DNA of 64,000 bases from Candidatus Methylacidiphilales bacterium. GTDB taxonomy: Bacteria > Verrucomicrobiota > Verrucomicrobiia > Methylacidiphilales > CAZTYG01. This document shows, in pieces, positions 9,016 through 18,167 of the stretch. The notes below the pieces were generated by a model. The model saw nothing but the letters and a program-made list of their open reading frames with translations. It did not search any database and had not been told where the DNA came from. Both the position numbers and the translations under genes were made by a program. The first letter of the stretch is position 1; each line of letters begins with the position of its first letter. The stretch is from the NCBI GenBank assembly GCA_033875315.1, contig JANRJG010000032.1, positions 44,397-108,396 on the forward strand, read 5' to 3'.

Positions 9016-9962
9016 GCCGCGTCTCCAAGCCAGGCGCAGTTGGCACAGTAGGGATGATTTTTATGTGTTTCGCGAAAGTCCTGTGCCGCAGGGGAAGAGA
9101 GGATGTGCCCGATTCGTCCCTGCCGGATGTGACCAAAGACTTGGGGATGAAACATATTGCAGGGGGTGACTTGGCCATCGTATTGGACGCAGGTTTCCCG
9201 TTCCAAGGCGGGACAGGAGCCGCGCCTTCCGTTTGTGCGTCGGGCCTGCCCGAGTTCCATCTCAATGCCCTGGATTTGATCCGGCATCAGGCAGCTAAGC
9301 CCTGAAGCCTGCATCAACTGAAACGCCTCCTGGAACTCCGTGCGCACGCCCTGCCATTCACCGATCAATCGGTTTTGTAGTCGGTAATCCGGCTGATCTG
9401 ATCGCACCACGTTGTAGATGAGTCCGATTTTTTGATTCTGCGCAAATTGCGCCATCGCTTTGATCTGATGAAGGTTGTCTGCCTGAAGGGTAAAGACCAG
9501 AAAAGGTCGGGGGTTCATGTCTCGCAGCAGGTTGAAGTTCCGCTGCATCAAGTTCCAATTCGCCCCTTTGCGGATGCGCGCGAGTTCCTCAGGTTCCGGC
9601 GAGTCCATGGAAATGAAGAGCTGGATACGGTGCTCTTTGAGCAAAAGCACCCGATCTTCGTCACGGATGTTCAGATTCGTAAACAGATGGAGGGACGCCT
9701 CAGGCCAGCGGGATCGAATGATACGGCTAAACTGCGGGAACTGGGGGTGGAAGGTGCTTTCTCCTCTGCCATTGAGGCGCACGACTTCAGGTGGAACCTC
9801 AAACGCATCAAGAACCTGGGCCAAGGTCTGTTCAGTCATCAAGTAGCCCGGCTGGTTGCGCTCCTTGACAAATCCGCACATTTGGCAGGACAGGTTGCAA
9901 TTGTGGCTGAGCTCCAGGATGAGTTCCCGGGGATGGACCGGTGTTACTGCTTCTGATTGCAT
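9012..9962 (-). CDS. radical SAM protein with SPASM-like C-terminal domain
   Basis: This 316-residue protein is a radical S-adenosylmethionine enzyme. The iron-sulfur cluster motif CNLSCQMCG lies near residues 23-31. The SAM-binding region follows (RLNGRGESTFHPQF, which replaces the more usual GGEP-type motif). The C-terminus has a SPASM-type cysteine set (CPALERETCVQYDGQVTPC, then CANCAW near the end) for auxiliary clusters. The start overlaps the preceding radical SAM gene by 19 bases and the stop overlaps the glycosyltransferase start (ATGA). Family members modify peptides or small substrates. No precursor peptide gene is visible next to it. Confidence 0.88.
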   Translation of the reverse strand: MQSEAVTPVHPRELILELSHNCNLSCQMCGFVKERNQPGYLMTEQTLAQVLDAFEVPPEVVRLNGRGESTFHPQFPQFSRIIRSRWPEASLHLFTNLNIRDEDRVLLLKEHRIQLFISMDSPEPEELARIRKGANWNLMQRNFNLLRDMNPRPFLVFTLQADNLHQIKAMAQFAQNQKIGLIYNVVRSDQPDYRLQNRLIGEWQGVRTEFQEAFQLMQASGLSCLMPDQIQGIEMELGQARRTNGRRGSCPALERETCVQYDGQVTPCNMFHPQVFGHIRQGRIGHILSSPAAQDFRETHKNHPYCANCAWLGDAA

Positions 9963-10774
9963 TTGAGCACCTTACAGGGGTGGTTGCAGCGTCTCATGGC
10001 TTCTTGGACCGATTCCGTGTAGGAAGAATTCAGAATATCGTCAATCCGCTCGGTCTTCAGATTGCCCAGGGGCTTTTGGCACCCCATGATCCATGTCTGC
10101 TGAAAACAGGTGAACACATCCCCATTCGGCATGATGGAGAGGTTGCGACCGGCGGAGTAACAGATTTCGTGATCGGGTATCCGTTTCTGCTCCGAGGGCA
10201 GTGTGGTCCATTCACCATTGAACCCTTCTGTCATGTAATCCTGAACGCTGTGGTAAATGCCCCACTCGTCACAGAGTGCCCTGACTGCGGGAATATCCTC
10301 CCGGGTTTCTGCGGCAAGGACCGACTGGAGGCTGAGCTGGTCAGTCCGTAGAACCGAGCGGGCATGGTTCAAATTCCCCATCACCACCTCCATCGTGTCT
10401 CGACCGCGGACGAATTTCCATTTCTCACGGTCGAGGGTATCAATGGAGACCACGATATGGAGATTCAAATGGGCGATGCGGTCCAGAAAATCAGGTGTGA
10501 GGAGCACCCCATTGGTAATTAGCACCGTTCGGACTGGATGCTTCTCAATGGAAAAGAGGATTTCGCTGATCCGTTCTCGGAAGAGCAACGGTTCGCCGCC
10601 AACAATGCAGAACTCGCGCACGTTGGGCATCTGGTTGATCGCGTCGCTAATAAGTTCTGGTTCCAGAGGCTTGGGTGCCGGACGAATCGCCCAGTGGTGA
10701 CACTTGGTGCAGCGCTCGTTGCAGCCAAACGAGATCAAGTAGTAGAGGTGTGTGGGCTTGAAGACGAATCTCAT
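9944..10774 (-). CDS. radical SAM/SPASM domain protein
   Basis: The protein of about 276 residues carries the radical SAM cysteine motif CNERCTKCHHW near its N-terminus, the SAM-contact GGEPLLF, and LITNGVLL and VVSIDT strands typical of MoaA/PqqE-like enzymes. A C-terminal SPASM-like region has Cys residues in ICYSAGRNLSIMPNGDVFTC and CNHPCKVLKC. The ATG at 10774 is preferred because an AGGAAGG ribosome site lies just upstream. A TTG at 10810 in the same frame is an alternative. It is first in a three-gene overlapping unit with the second radical SAM protein and the glycosyltransferase, 92 bases downstream of hsdR on the same strand. Confidence 0.87.
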   Translation of the reverse strand: MRFVFKPTHLYYLISFGCNERCTKCHHWAIRPAPKPLEPELISDAINQMPNVREFCIVGGEPLLFRERISEILFSIEKHPVRTVLITNGVLLTPDFLDRIAHLNLHIVVSIDTLDREKWKFVRGRDTMEVVMGNLNHARSVLRTDQLSLQSVLAAETREDIPAVRALCDEWGIYHSVQDYMTEGFNGEWTTLPSEQKRIPDHEICYSAGRNLSIMPNGDVFTCFQQTWIMGCQKPLGNLKTERIDDILNSSYTESVQEAMRRCNHPCKVLKCNQKQ

Positions 10775-10866
10775 TACCTTCCTGCCTCTGTCCTTGGTTA
10801 TATCAAGCAATTCACAGTCTAAACTTATCGTGGTGACCTTGCCCGCGACATCCCGGATCTAGAGAT

Positions 10867-13800
10867 TTAACGATCCTCATAGGTCAGGCCAAAAATCGTG
10901 TCGGTCAGCCAGCGTTTGAATGACTCGTTGTCTTGGAACTGCTTGAAGAGCTGAGCATCGTCTTTAAACATCGCTGTAATGACCCGCTTTAGGGCCTTAT
11001 CGTGCTCAATGCGCGCATTCTGCCTGTCCGAGTTCTTCCTGGCGTTTTGATATTTGGCGTCGGCCAGCACCTTCGGCGGAATCACCTCAATGATGCGTTT
11101 CTCGACGGCCTTCGGGTCGGCAAACAAACCGCCGAACTGGTCGTTGAACGCCTTGATGATGTTCGAGAGCTTGTCCAGCTCCGCCTCAGGTTTGTGGCCG
11201 CCGCCACTGGTGGGAATAGGCTCGATTTCTGCATCCTTATCCGCCAGTGAGATGGCCAGGGTCGCCTTCTTTTCCGCTCGATAGCTGTCCATGTCGATGG
11301 CTTCGAGAATGCCTTTTGATAAATCGATGTCTATTGGAGCAGGCAGCTTCGGAATCAGGAAGTTAAGGAAAATGGAGAGCTTCTCCCACTCCTGCACGCC
11401 ATACGGAAGAATCGTGGCGAGGAAATCGTAAGTGCGGACAAACGCCTTGGCCCTGCCTTTGAAACTAACCTGGCCATCTTCGTCGAGGTCGCCCACATAC
11501 ACCGCCACGCAGGCGTCGAGGATGGGATCGAGCTTCTCTCGTTCCGCGCCGCCGAGATACAGCTCGACCAACTCATTCACCTTCTCGGGCGAATAGACCT
11601 GAAACGCATCCAGTTCGTTCTTCAGCGTGTGCAGTTTGTTCGCATCGGTCTCCTTGCTGAGAATCGTGGTGCGGTAGTAATCCGCGAAAGCCTTTTCAAT
11701 AGTTTCGGTGTCATTCTGGAAATCGAGCACGAAGACATCGTGTTTCTTCGGGTGTGCGCGGTTCAAGCGCGAGAGCGTTTGCACGGCCTTGATACTGCTC
11801 AACACCTTGTCCACATACATCGTGTGCAGGAGCGGCTCGTCGTAGCCGGTCTGGAACTTGTCGGCGCAGATAAGGAAACGGTATGGGTCTTCCTGAAAGC
11901 GGTCGGCAATTTCGCCGCTGGGAAAACCATTCAGCTTAGTCTCACTGACTTTCTCGCCCTTGAACTCAGGCTCCCCAGAGAAAGCCACGATGGCTTTGTA
12001 GGGACTTTTGATTTCCGTGAGGTAATCGCGGAAGGCGAAGAAATACCGAATCGCCCGCTGGATGCTGCCGGTCACCACCATAGCCCGCGCCTGCCCGCCG
12101 ATCTTGTTCTGACCGATGACCTGTTCGAGGAAGTGGTCCACCATGATCTCCGCCTTGTCGCGGATGGCCTTGCTGTGGCTCTCGACGTAAAGGCGCAGCT
12201 TTTTGCGGGCCTTTTTCACGTCGTATTCCGGGTCTCCCGGGATGGTTTTGGCGAGGCGATAGTAGCTCTCGACGGGCGTGTAATGCTTCAGCACGTCGAG
12301 GATGAAGCCTTCCTGAATGGCCTGCTTCATCGTGTAACCGTGGAAGGGGCGGTGCTTGATCTCGCCGCCTTCGGGATACGGGATGCCGAACATTTCCAGC
12401 GTCTTATTCTTCGGCGTAGCGGTGAAGGCAAAGTAACTGGCGTTGCGCAAAAGCTTCTTGGACTTGATGCGCTTCTCCAGCTCGGCGTTGATCCAATCTT
12501 CGTTGTCCGATTCGATATCGTCCGCAAGCGCCGCGCTAATCGCCGCAGCGGTCCGCCCGCCCTGACTGCTGTGTGCTTCGTCGATGATGATGGCGAACTT
12601 CCCGCCGCGATGCTCGCCGCCGATGGCATCGAGCACGAACGGGAAGGTCTGGACGGTGGAAATGATGAGCTTCTTGCCGTCCTTGAGAAATTTGGAAAGC
12701 TGCTGGGTCTTTGAAGTGCCCCCGCCATCCGTCACGGCACCGATGATGCTGCTGACTTGGGCGAAGCCCTTGATCGTCTCCCGAATCTGCTTGTCGAGGA
12801 TACGGCGGTCCGTGACGACGATGACGGAATCGAACGCTTCCTTGCCGTCCTTGCGCGTGCTGATGAGCTGATGCGCCAGCCATGCAATGGAGTTGGACTT
12901 GCCACTGCCGGCCGAGTGCTGGATGAGATACTTCTGGCCCGCGCCCTTGGCGCGCACGTCGGCGAGGAGTTTACGCACGACGTCGAGCTGATGGTAGCGC
13001 GGGAAAATTTGAACCTTCTTCTTTTTGCCGGTCTTGAGGTTCTCCTCCTCCACGATCTGCGCATAGTTCTCCAGAATCTCCGTTAGCCCTGCCGGCGTGA
13101 GGATACGTTTCCAGAGGTAATCCGTCTTCAGGCCATCCGGGTTTGGCTTATTGCCTGCGCCGTCGTTCCAGCCCTGGTCGAATGGCAGAAACCACGAATC
13201 CTTGGCTGAGCCTTTGGCGCCCTTGAGGTGGGTGCAGAACGCCACCCGTGCATCATCCACCGCGAAATGCACCACGCAGCGACCGAATTCGAAGAGTGTC
13301 TCGCGCGGGTCGCGGTCCCGCTTGTATTGCTCGATGGCGTCTTCGACCGTCTGCTTGGTCAGGCTGTTCTTCAACTCGAACGTCATCACCGGCAGGCCAT
13401 TGATGAACGCGCACAGGTCCAGCGCCCGTTTGGTTTCCTCGCGGCTGTAGGCCAGCTGGCGGGTGATGCTAAAACGGTTCTGAGCGTGGCGCTCCACCGC
13501 TTTCTGGTTCTCCGGCGAGGGCGTGCCGTAGAACAGTTCGAAGCTCAATGCATTGTGTTTGATGCCGTGGCGCAGCACATCAATTGTGCCTCGACGGGAA
13601 ATCTCTCCTTGCAGGCGGGCGAGAAACTTCTGCCGGGCGATGTTCTTCTTGTCCTTGTAATCACCGATGCCGAGCTTGGCAAACTCATCAGGTTGGGTGG
13701 ATTGAAGAAAGGTGAAAAGCTGCTCCACATCCACGGCGAACTCGCGGTCATAGGAGGTAGCCTTGCCGGCGAACCAACCGCTGCCGCCCTTGAGCGGCTT

Positions 13801-13905
13801 GGCTTCTGCCAACACTCCCGACGCTTCTGATGGCAAACCATCCGAGCCAGTCATGTGGCGCATGATCAGCGTTTCAAGGCCTTTTTCGGAGGTGTCAGTT
13901 CTCAT
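10867..13905 (-). CDS. hsdR: type I restriction enzyme, HsdR subunit
   Basis: HsdR is the ATP-driven translocase and nuclease of type I restriction systems. The 1012-residue protein has an N-terminal PD-(D/E)xK nuclease with the FELK element at 176-179 followed by QTVEDAIEQY. The superfamily 2 motor has Walker A SAGSGKS at 331-337, VIVVTDRRILDKQI, the DEAH box in IIDEAHSSQGG at about 440-450, FTATP, and the motif VI region QTLSRLNR. A C-terminal helical region would dock on the methylase. Length and domain order are complete, so the nuclease subunit looks intact although hsdM of the same operon is interrupted. Confidence 0.95.
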   Translation of the reverse strand: MRTDTSEKGLETLIMRHMTGSDGLPSEASGVLAEAKPLKGGSGWFAGKATSYDREFAVDVEQLFTFLQSTQPDEFAKLGIGDYKDKKNIARQKFLARLQGEISRRGTIDVLRHGIKHNALSFELFYGTPSPENQKAVERHAQNRFSITRQLAYSREETKRALDLCAFINGLPVMTFELKNSLTKQTVEDAIEQYKRDRDPRETLFEFGRCVVHFAVDDARVAFCTHLKGAKGSAKDSWFLPFDQGWNDGAGNKPNPDGLKTDYLWKRILTPAGLTEILENYAQIVEEENLKTGKKKKVQIFPRYHQLDVVRKLLADVRAKGAGQKYLIQHSAGSGKSNSIAWLAHQLISTRKDGKEAFDSVIVVTDRRILDKQIRETIKGFAQVSSIIGAVTDGGGTSKTQQLSKFLKDGKKLIISTVQTFPFVLDAIGGEHRGGKFAIIIDEAHSSQGGRTAAAISAALADDIESDNEDWINAELEKRIKSKKLLRNASYFAFTATPKNKTLEMFGIPYPEGGEIKHRPFHGYTMKQAIQEGFILDVLKHYTPVESYYRLAKTIPGDPEYDVKKARKKLRLYVESHSKAIRDKAEIMVDHFLEQVIGQNKIGGQARAMVVTGSIQRAIRYFFAFRDYLTEIKSPYKAIVAFSGEPEFKGEKVSETKLNGFPSGEIADRFQEDPYRFLICADKFQTGYDEPLLHTMYVDKVLSSIKAVQTLSRLNRAHPKKHDVFVLDFQNDTETIEKAFADYYRTTILSKETDANKLHTLKNELDAFQVYSPEKVNELVELYLGGAEREKLDPILDACVAVYVGDLDEDGQVSFKGRAKAFVRTYDFLATILPYGVQEWEKLSIFLNFLIPKLPAPIDIDLSKGILEAIDMDSYRAEKKATLAISLADKDAEIEPIPTSGGGHKPEAELDKLSNIIKAFNDQFGGLFADPKAVEKRIIEVIPPKVLADAKYQNARKNSDRQNARIEHDKALKRVITAMFKDDAQLFKQFQDNESFKRWLTDTIFGLTYEDR

Positions 13906-13908
13906 GGC

Positions 13909-14844
13909 TTAATCGCTCCAAATTCGCAGCAACGCTTCCCGGAATGTATAGTCCCGAAGCAAACCTTCGGTCAGTAGTTTTTTCTTTGAGCCATGCCCTA
14001 GCTTCTTTACCAGTGTTTCAAGCATTCTGCCCTTTTGCGGCGGGGTCTCAAGGTAGATTGCTGTGGCTCTACCCCCTTCCCTGATTGCCGGCATAAGCTT
14101 CAAGACCCGCGCTGGCGGCACAAAAAGAACTTTTCCTGATTCATGATGCACCGCTTGGATGATCAAGTCGCCAAAGCGGTAAACGCTCCTTGCATCGTCC
14201 ATGAACCACTGAAGTCTGCTACTTCGGGGATGCCGCATTTGTTTTTTAACCGCTCTGCGACCTTTCAAAATTGGCTGAAGCTCCTTGTTCGGAAGTGATA
14301 TTCGTTCCAACTGGGCCAGAAAGCACCGGGAAACACTGCGGCGCAAGGATCGATGTGTCGGAGCTGCAACCTTTTTGCTGCTGAGAAAAGGCGGGCGGTA
14401 AAGAGCCTGGAGTTGCCGCAGGTAATCGCGTGACAATGGGTCACTGCAGCTCTGCTGGATAAACTGCTTTGCGGAAGACAACACTTCAGCATCCATAGTG
14501 CGGATTACAGCTTCAAAAAGTTGCTGAGCCGAGTGCCTCGACACATTCGCCGAGCCGACATAGACAACCCGGCCCAAAACAAAGACTTTGGCATGCAAGT
14601 TGGCCACGCTGTAAACGCGCACACCCCGTTTGCTCATTGCTAACAGGTCTGCCGGGCAGGTCTGTCCCGATTTCACGGCTGATTCACTGGCGTTCACCAC
14701 GAGAATGCTGCCTTTCGGGAGTGGGAGCAGGCGGCTTGCGCCCTTGCCAAAATAGGCCACAGCCACAGCGCAGCGTTGCTGAGTGGAACGTGCAGCTTTT
14801 GTGAGTTGTGGCCACACATCCCCGGCTATGAAATTCGCACTCAT
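13909..14844 (-). CDS. phospholipase D-like (HKD) domain protein in the defence operon
   Basis: This 311-residue protein has a single PLD-type HKD motif. LHAKVFVLGRVVYVGSANVS near residues 82-102 supplies the His and Lys and the GSANxS loop typical of the fold. An upstream segment, ILVVNASESAVKSGQTCPADLL, matches the family's N-terminal strand pattern. Single-HKD proteins usually dimerise and often act as nucleases. The rest is basic (many Arg and Lys), which suits nucleic acid binding. Its ATG overlaps the TGA of the DUF4268 gene, and hsdR follows three bases after its stop, so it is embedded in the restriction operon. The assignment to defence is by context. Confidence 0.75.
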   Translation of the reverse strand: MSANFIAGDVWPQLTKAARSTQQRCAVAVAYFGKGASRLLPLPKGSILVVNASESAVKSGQTCPADLLAMSKRGVRVYSVANLHAKVFVLGRVVYVGSANVSRHSAQQLFEAVIRTMDAEVLSSAKQFIQQSCSDPLSRDYLRQLQALYRPPFLSSKKVAAPTHRSLRRSVSRCFLAQLERISLPNKELQPILKGRRAVKKQMRHPRSSRLQWFMDDARSVYRFGDLIIQAVHHESGKVLFVPPARVLKLMPAIREGGRATAIYLETPPQKGRMLETLVKKLGHGSKKKLLTEGLLRDYTFREALLRIWSD

Positions 14845-15791
14845 CCTTTTAATTTCAGCTGGCTCAAGTATGGACGAAGAGATTTCTCCAGGCGGTCCAT
14901 TGCCTTGATGATTTCATCTTGCAATGCTGGCCACTTTTCCTCCGCAGTTCGGTAGCCGCCGTCAGATAATCCGATGCGGATGCGGCAGGCGCGCTTGCCA
15001 TCCAGTCGCTCCCAGCTCAGTTCGCCTCCGAAAGCGTCCTCGATCTCCGATTTGTGCGCAGCAAGTTGGTCAAAGATAAACTTATTCTCGTCCTCGGAAT
15101 CTTTGCCACGATCAATGTATAGCTCCGCTCCGCGCCAATCCTGCGTCACCACGTAGTTGAGATTCAGACCGCGCAAGCCGGAACTCGCGCCGATCCAGGC
15201 ATACTCGCCGGGCGTGATATGTGCATGGAGCTTGTTCACCTTGCCGGAGCGTTCGATCAATGTGGACCACCATCGCTTGCGGATGCCGTAGCGTTCCGCG
15301 ATTTCCTTTTTCGCCTGCCCGACGCTTTGAGTTTCCTCGGACGGGCCGACAATCAGCGTGAACAGGGGCGCTGGCGGCGAATCACCAATGCGCACGGCTT
15401 CCACTTTGACCATGTAGAACGCGGCACTGCTGGATTCATTGAGCCAGGTGATGGCGGCCACGTGTTCCGGACGCGGGTCAGAAACAATCCAGATGGCCGC
15501 CTTGGCGCTCATGGCCGTGAGGTAGGTGATGAGCTTTCCGAGATGATCGTGATTACTCTTTTCGAGCTGGTTTTCGATGATGACCGTGCCGCCGCCTTCG
15601 TCCTCCGCCACAAGGTCAATACTGAATGAGCCGGCGGCCTGCTCACGGTCCACATTCACAAGGTTGAGATCGAGTGCGTCGTTGAGGACGCCGATGTTGT
15701 TCTCCAGCCATTGGGTGAAGTTATGCGCCTCATGCTTCCAGACTTCCCGCAAGTCCACACGTTCAAGCTTTCCAATAGGGGTCTTTGTCAT
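14841..15791 (-). CDS. DUF4268 domain protein with PD-(D/E)xK-like N-terminus
   Basis: The 316-residue protein resembles DUF4268 proteins often found near restriction systems. The N-terminal 110 residues contain SIDLVAEDEGGGTVIIENQLEKSNHDHLGKLITYL (written here in shorter pieces: the acidic SIDLV strand, then IIENQLEKSNHDHLGK), a pattern like a PD-(D/E)xK nuclease core with D and ExQ. The C-terminal half has WRGAELYIDRG and WERLDGKRACRIRIGL. Start and stop overlap neighbouring genes by ATGA on both sides. Its role is unknown; a nuclease or a modulator of the adjacent system is possible. Confidence 0.7.
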   Translation of the reverse strand: MTKTPIGKLERVDLREVWKHEAHNFTQWLENNIGVLNDALDLNLVNVDREQAAGSFSIDLVAEDEGGGTVIIENQLEKSNHDHLGKLITYLTAMSAKAAIWIVSDPRPEHVAAITWLNESSSAAFYMVKVEAVRIGDSPPAPLFTLIVGPSEETQSVGQAKKEIAERYGIRKRWWSTLIERSGKVNKLHAHITPGEYAWIGASSGLRGLNLNYVVTQDWRGAELYIDRGKDSEDENKFIFDQLAAHKSEIEDAFGGELSWERLDGKRACRIRIGLSDGGYRTAEEKWPALQDEIIKAMDRLEKSLRPYLSQLKLKG

Positions 15792-15985
15792 GCTTCGATC
15801 TCCTCGGGTTCGTCTAGCGGATCTTCACCAGCAGGTTCGGGGGTGGAGGGGGTGAGGTCGGGGAGTTTGGCTGCGGCGGGGCGGACGTCCAGCTTGCCCG
15901 TCACCACGTCCGCCGTCAGCCGCGTTCGGTATTCCTGCATCAGCGCGATTTCTCGCTCCGTCCGGGTGACATCAGTCGTTCTCAT
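15788..15985 (-). CDS. stand-alone copy of the HsdS C-terminal tail
   Basis: This 65-residue frame encodes [30 protein letters not shown], the same segment found at the C-terminus of the HsdS protein in this operon (around residues 415-448 of HsdS), followed by a different proline- and acid-rich end. The DNA is a 94-base near-perfect direct repeat of the hsdS 3' end. It has its own ATG overlapping the TGA of the GIY-YIG gene, and its stop overlaps the DUF4268 start, so it could be translated. It may be a recombination scar with no function. The coiled-coil-like tail could also bind HsdM or HsdR as HsdS tails do. Confidence 0.6.
   Translation of the reverse strand: MRTTDVTRTEREIALMQEYRTRLTADVVTGKLDVRPAAAKLPDLTPSTPEPAGEDPLDEPEEIEA
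15873..15966. repeat. 94-bp direct repeat, downstream copy (hsdS tail)
   Basis: These bases repeat 16843-16936 with a single mismatch (15926 T against 16896 C), in the same orientation and exactly 970 bases apart. Both copies encode the same frame of the HsdS C-terminal tail. Recombination between them would delete the intervening GIY-YIG gene and leave an intact hsdS with the alternative tail. Confidence 0.95.
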
Positions 15986-16767
15986 TTCAGGCTCTCCCGT
16001 CGGCGATTCAAGATGCCATTCATGAAGGCGCGGATCGCAAATGCTTCCAACGGCCTTATCGATTGAAGGTCCGGCACTTCATAGGCACTCATTCGGCACA
16101 CTACTTGGCCTTGGCACACATTTGTCTTTGGCTGCAAACCATCCACGTAGTGCTTGCCCCGTAGCTTTGCCTGCTTCAGCCGCTGCTCAATCTCGGTAAA
16201 AAAATCCAATTTTTGCGCCATCCCTACGTATGTAGCTATCCCGCGGGAATCATAGAATACGTAGATGCCATGCTTTCCCGTCAGGAGATCCTGCAACTTT
16301 TTGCGCTTCGCAGGGTCTGCGTGAATCCGCCAGGTTGCGCCTGCTGAAACGGGTTTAATGGAAAACATCTCTGTCAAAATCCGGACCTTCAGTCTGGACC
16401 GCTGACGCAGAAGTTTGGCGATGTTGTTTTTGGTTGGGAAAGCTGCGCCGCTTTTCCAATTGCTGATGGTAGCCTGCTTGACGCCAGCCGCAGCCGCCAG
16501 CTTTGTTTGATTACTCGTGCCTTCGACGAATGATACAGCTCCTATCAGTTTGCCGACCTCCTTCTTCCTGCCTTGCTTGATGCCGAGATTCAGGAAGTAA
16601 TGAAACGCCCGAATGAAGTTGCTTTCCCTTGGTGTTCCGCCCTTCTTCCAGTTGCTGATGGTTGGCTGAGTAACGCCGAGCGCCTTCGCCTGACTTGTTT
16701 GCGTTTGGAGATTACCCACTTGAGCAAAGGCGTCCAAAAACCGCGTTCCAACGTTCTTGGTGCTCAT
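15982..16767 (-). CDS. double helix-turn-helix protein with GIY-YIG-like domain
   Basis: The 261-residue protein has two similar HTH units near the N-terminus, QTSQAKALGVTQPTISNWKK (about residues 22-41) and QTKLAAAAGVKQATISNWKS (about 82-101). A C-terminal region follows with GIYVFYDSRGIATYVGMAQ (about 165-183), which has the GIY and YVG spacing of GIY-YIG nucleases, then IEQRLKQAKLRGKHY supplying an Arg as expected. The frame is open upstream within hsdS, but the ATG at 16767 overlaps the hsdS TGA. The gene is flanked by the 94-base hsdS-tail repeats. A sequence-guided nuclease or a regulator of the restriction operon is inferred. The full catalytic set, including the C-terminal Glu, was not confirmed. 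Confidence 0.7.
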   Translation of the reverse strand: MSTKNVGTRFLDAFAQVGNLQTQTSQAKALGVTQPTISNWKKGGTPRESNFIRAFHYFLNLGIKQGRKKEVGKLIGAVSFVEGTSNQTKLAAAAGVKQATISNWKSGAAFPTKNNIAKLLRQRSRLKVRILTEMFSIKPVSAGATWRIHADPAKRKKLQDLLTGKHGIYVFYDSRGIATYVGMAQKLDFFTEIEQRLKQAKLRGKHYVDGLQPKTNVCQGQVVCRMSAYEVPDLQSIRPLEAFAIRAFMNGILNRRRESLK

Positions 16768-18167
16768 GGTTCGTTTTCTTCCCTTTCGTTTTCGTCTGGC
16801 GCTTCGGTGGCGGTTTCGGGGGTCGAATCGGGCAGGTGGGCGGCGGCGGGGCGGACGTCCAGCTTGCCCGTCACCACGTCCGCCGTCAGCCGCGTCCGGT
16901 ATTCCTGCATCAGCGCGATTTCTCGCTCCGTCCGGGCGATTAGCTCGTTGGGTCTGCTCAACTCCGTATCCAACCAATCGCAGATTTCCGTTTGCTGTGC
17001 TGTGGATGGCAGCGCGAACGTGACCCTTCCGACATCGTTCGTGCTCACATTAAATTGCGCCGTTCCTGTGGTGTCCGCCAGCACTTGATCGTAGAAAACG
17101 GAGGTTTGGAGCATGAACACAAGAAACCGGACGAGCAGTTCACGCTCTTCTGGTCGAAATCGAGCTACACGCTGATTGAGCTGCGCGGGCATGTCGCCCG
17201 CCCGGACGACGGCGAAGTTTCCAAGGCTTCCCGTTTCGCCAATGCTGCCCGACAGCCCATAGAGCACATCGCCTTCCTTGAGTTCAAATCCAGCGACGCA
17301 ATCTGCCGGCGCGATGCGAACCGCGTCGGCTAGATCGAGACGTCCCCGGCGCAGGTTGCTCATGCGAATGACGGGAACGCCTGCATCTCTGAACGAATCC
17401 GTCTTGAACGCATATCCCCCTCGAATGCGGCAGACGTTTTTCAGGCGCTGCGGAGTCCATTCTTGCGGGATGTCGCCGAGCCAGGGGATGCCGGAGGGTT
17501 TGAGTGTGGCGTGGGGATCGAGGCCGCGGGTGACGGCGCGGTGGATGATGGCCTGCTTCTGCTCGTTCAGCAGCCCGATCAGCTTCCGCTTCGCCCGGAT
17601 GAACCCGTCGATCTTCTGGTTCGCATGCTCCAGAAACCGCACAATGGCCGCTTGTTCGTCGGGGGGAGGCTGAACGGAGTATATGACTTTGAAATGCTCC
17701 GGTCGGAGACTCCACATGTCGGACGTGATGCCGTAGGACCAACGCTCGGCTTCTTTGGCAAAAGAAGGTGTCCGGTAGAGGTGATGGTAATACCAAGGCG
17801 TGCAGTCCTTGCGGGGTCGCATCACAACGTAGGCTGGACTGATGATGCCGCGAAAGCTGGATGCGCCAACCGCTCCCTGCCAAGCGCGCATCTTGTTGTA
17901 GGCGATGTCGCCGGGTTGAACGAGTTTGTAAGCGCCCTTGTTGACGTTCGAGCTGTCCTTCTTGGACGTGTCGGTGAGCAGTGCTTTCTGCTGGATGATT
18001 CCTCGCGTGATGGTCACGGACAGCATCTCTTCGTTGGGATGATTGCGGTCTTTGACTTCCTCAAACAGCGCACGGTTCGGGAGCAGCGACCAATGGGCCG
18101 GAATCCGTCCGAGCCATTTCTGCTCCGACTCGTTGTATTCCGAATACGGCTGGAGTCCCTCGATCAT
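16764..18167 (-). CDS. hsdS: type I restriction-modification specificity subunit HsdS
   Basis: HsdS reads the bipartite DNA target for the methylase and nuclease. The 467-residue protein starts [20 protein letters not shown] and has two target-recognition domains, each introduced by a W(L)G-IP-W motif: WLGRIPAHW near residue 16 and WLGDIPQEW near residue 240. Each is followed by a conserved helical spacer ([20 protein letters not shown] and [20 protein letters not shown]). The C-terminal tail is duplicated downstream of the GIY-YIG gene. The start at 18167 overlaps the TGA of the GmrSD-like gene. The 108 bases of open frame further upstream are shadow. Confidence 0.93.
   Translation of the reverse strand: MIEGLQPYSEYNESEQKWLGRIPAHWSLLPNRALFEEVKDRNHPNEEMLSVTITRGIIQQKALLTDTSKKDSSNVNKGAYKLVQPGDIAYNKMRAWQGAVGASSFRGIISPAYVVMRPRKDCTPWYYHHLYRTPSFAKEAERWSYGITSDMWSLRPEHFKVIYSVQPPPDEQAAIVRFLEHANQKIDGFIRAKRKLIGLLNEQKQAIIHRAVTRGLDPHATLKPSGIPWLGDIPQEWTPQRLKNVCRIRGGYAFKTDSFRDAGVPVIRMSNLRRGRLDLADAVRIAPADCVAGFELKEGDVLYGLSGSIGETGSLGNFAVVRAGDMPAQLNQRVARFRPEERELLVRFLVFMLQTSVFYDQVLADTTGTAQFNVSTNDVGRVTFALPSTAQQTEICDWLDTELSRPNELIARTEREIALMQEYRTRLTADVVTGKLDVRPAAAHLPDSTPETATEAPDENEREENEP
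16843..16936. repeat. 94-bp direct repeat, upstream copy (within hsdS)
   Basis: This is the hsdS-internal partner of the repeat at 15873-15966, with 93 of 94 bases identical. The flanking sequence on either side differs, so the repeat limits are sharp. It encodes the shared helical tail of HsdS. Confidence 0.95.

Noticed and set aside
10775..10866. Precursor peptide for the radical SAM pair
   Set aside because: The gap is under 100 bases and contains no start-to-stop frame with a leader-like sequence.
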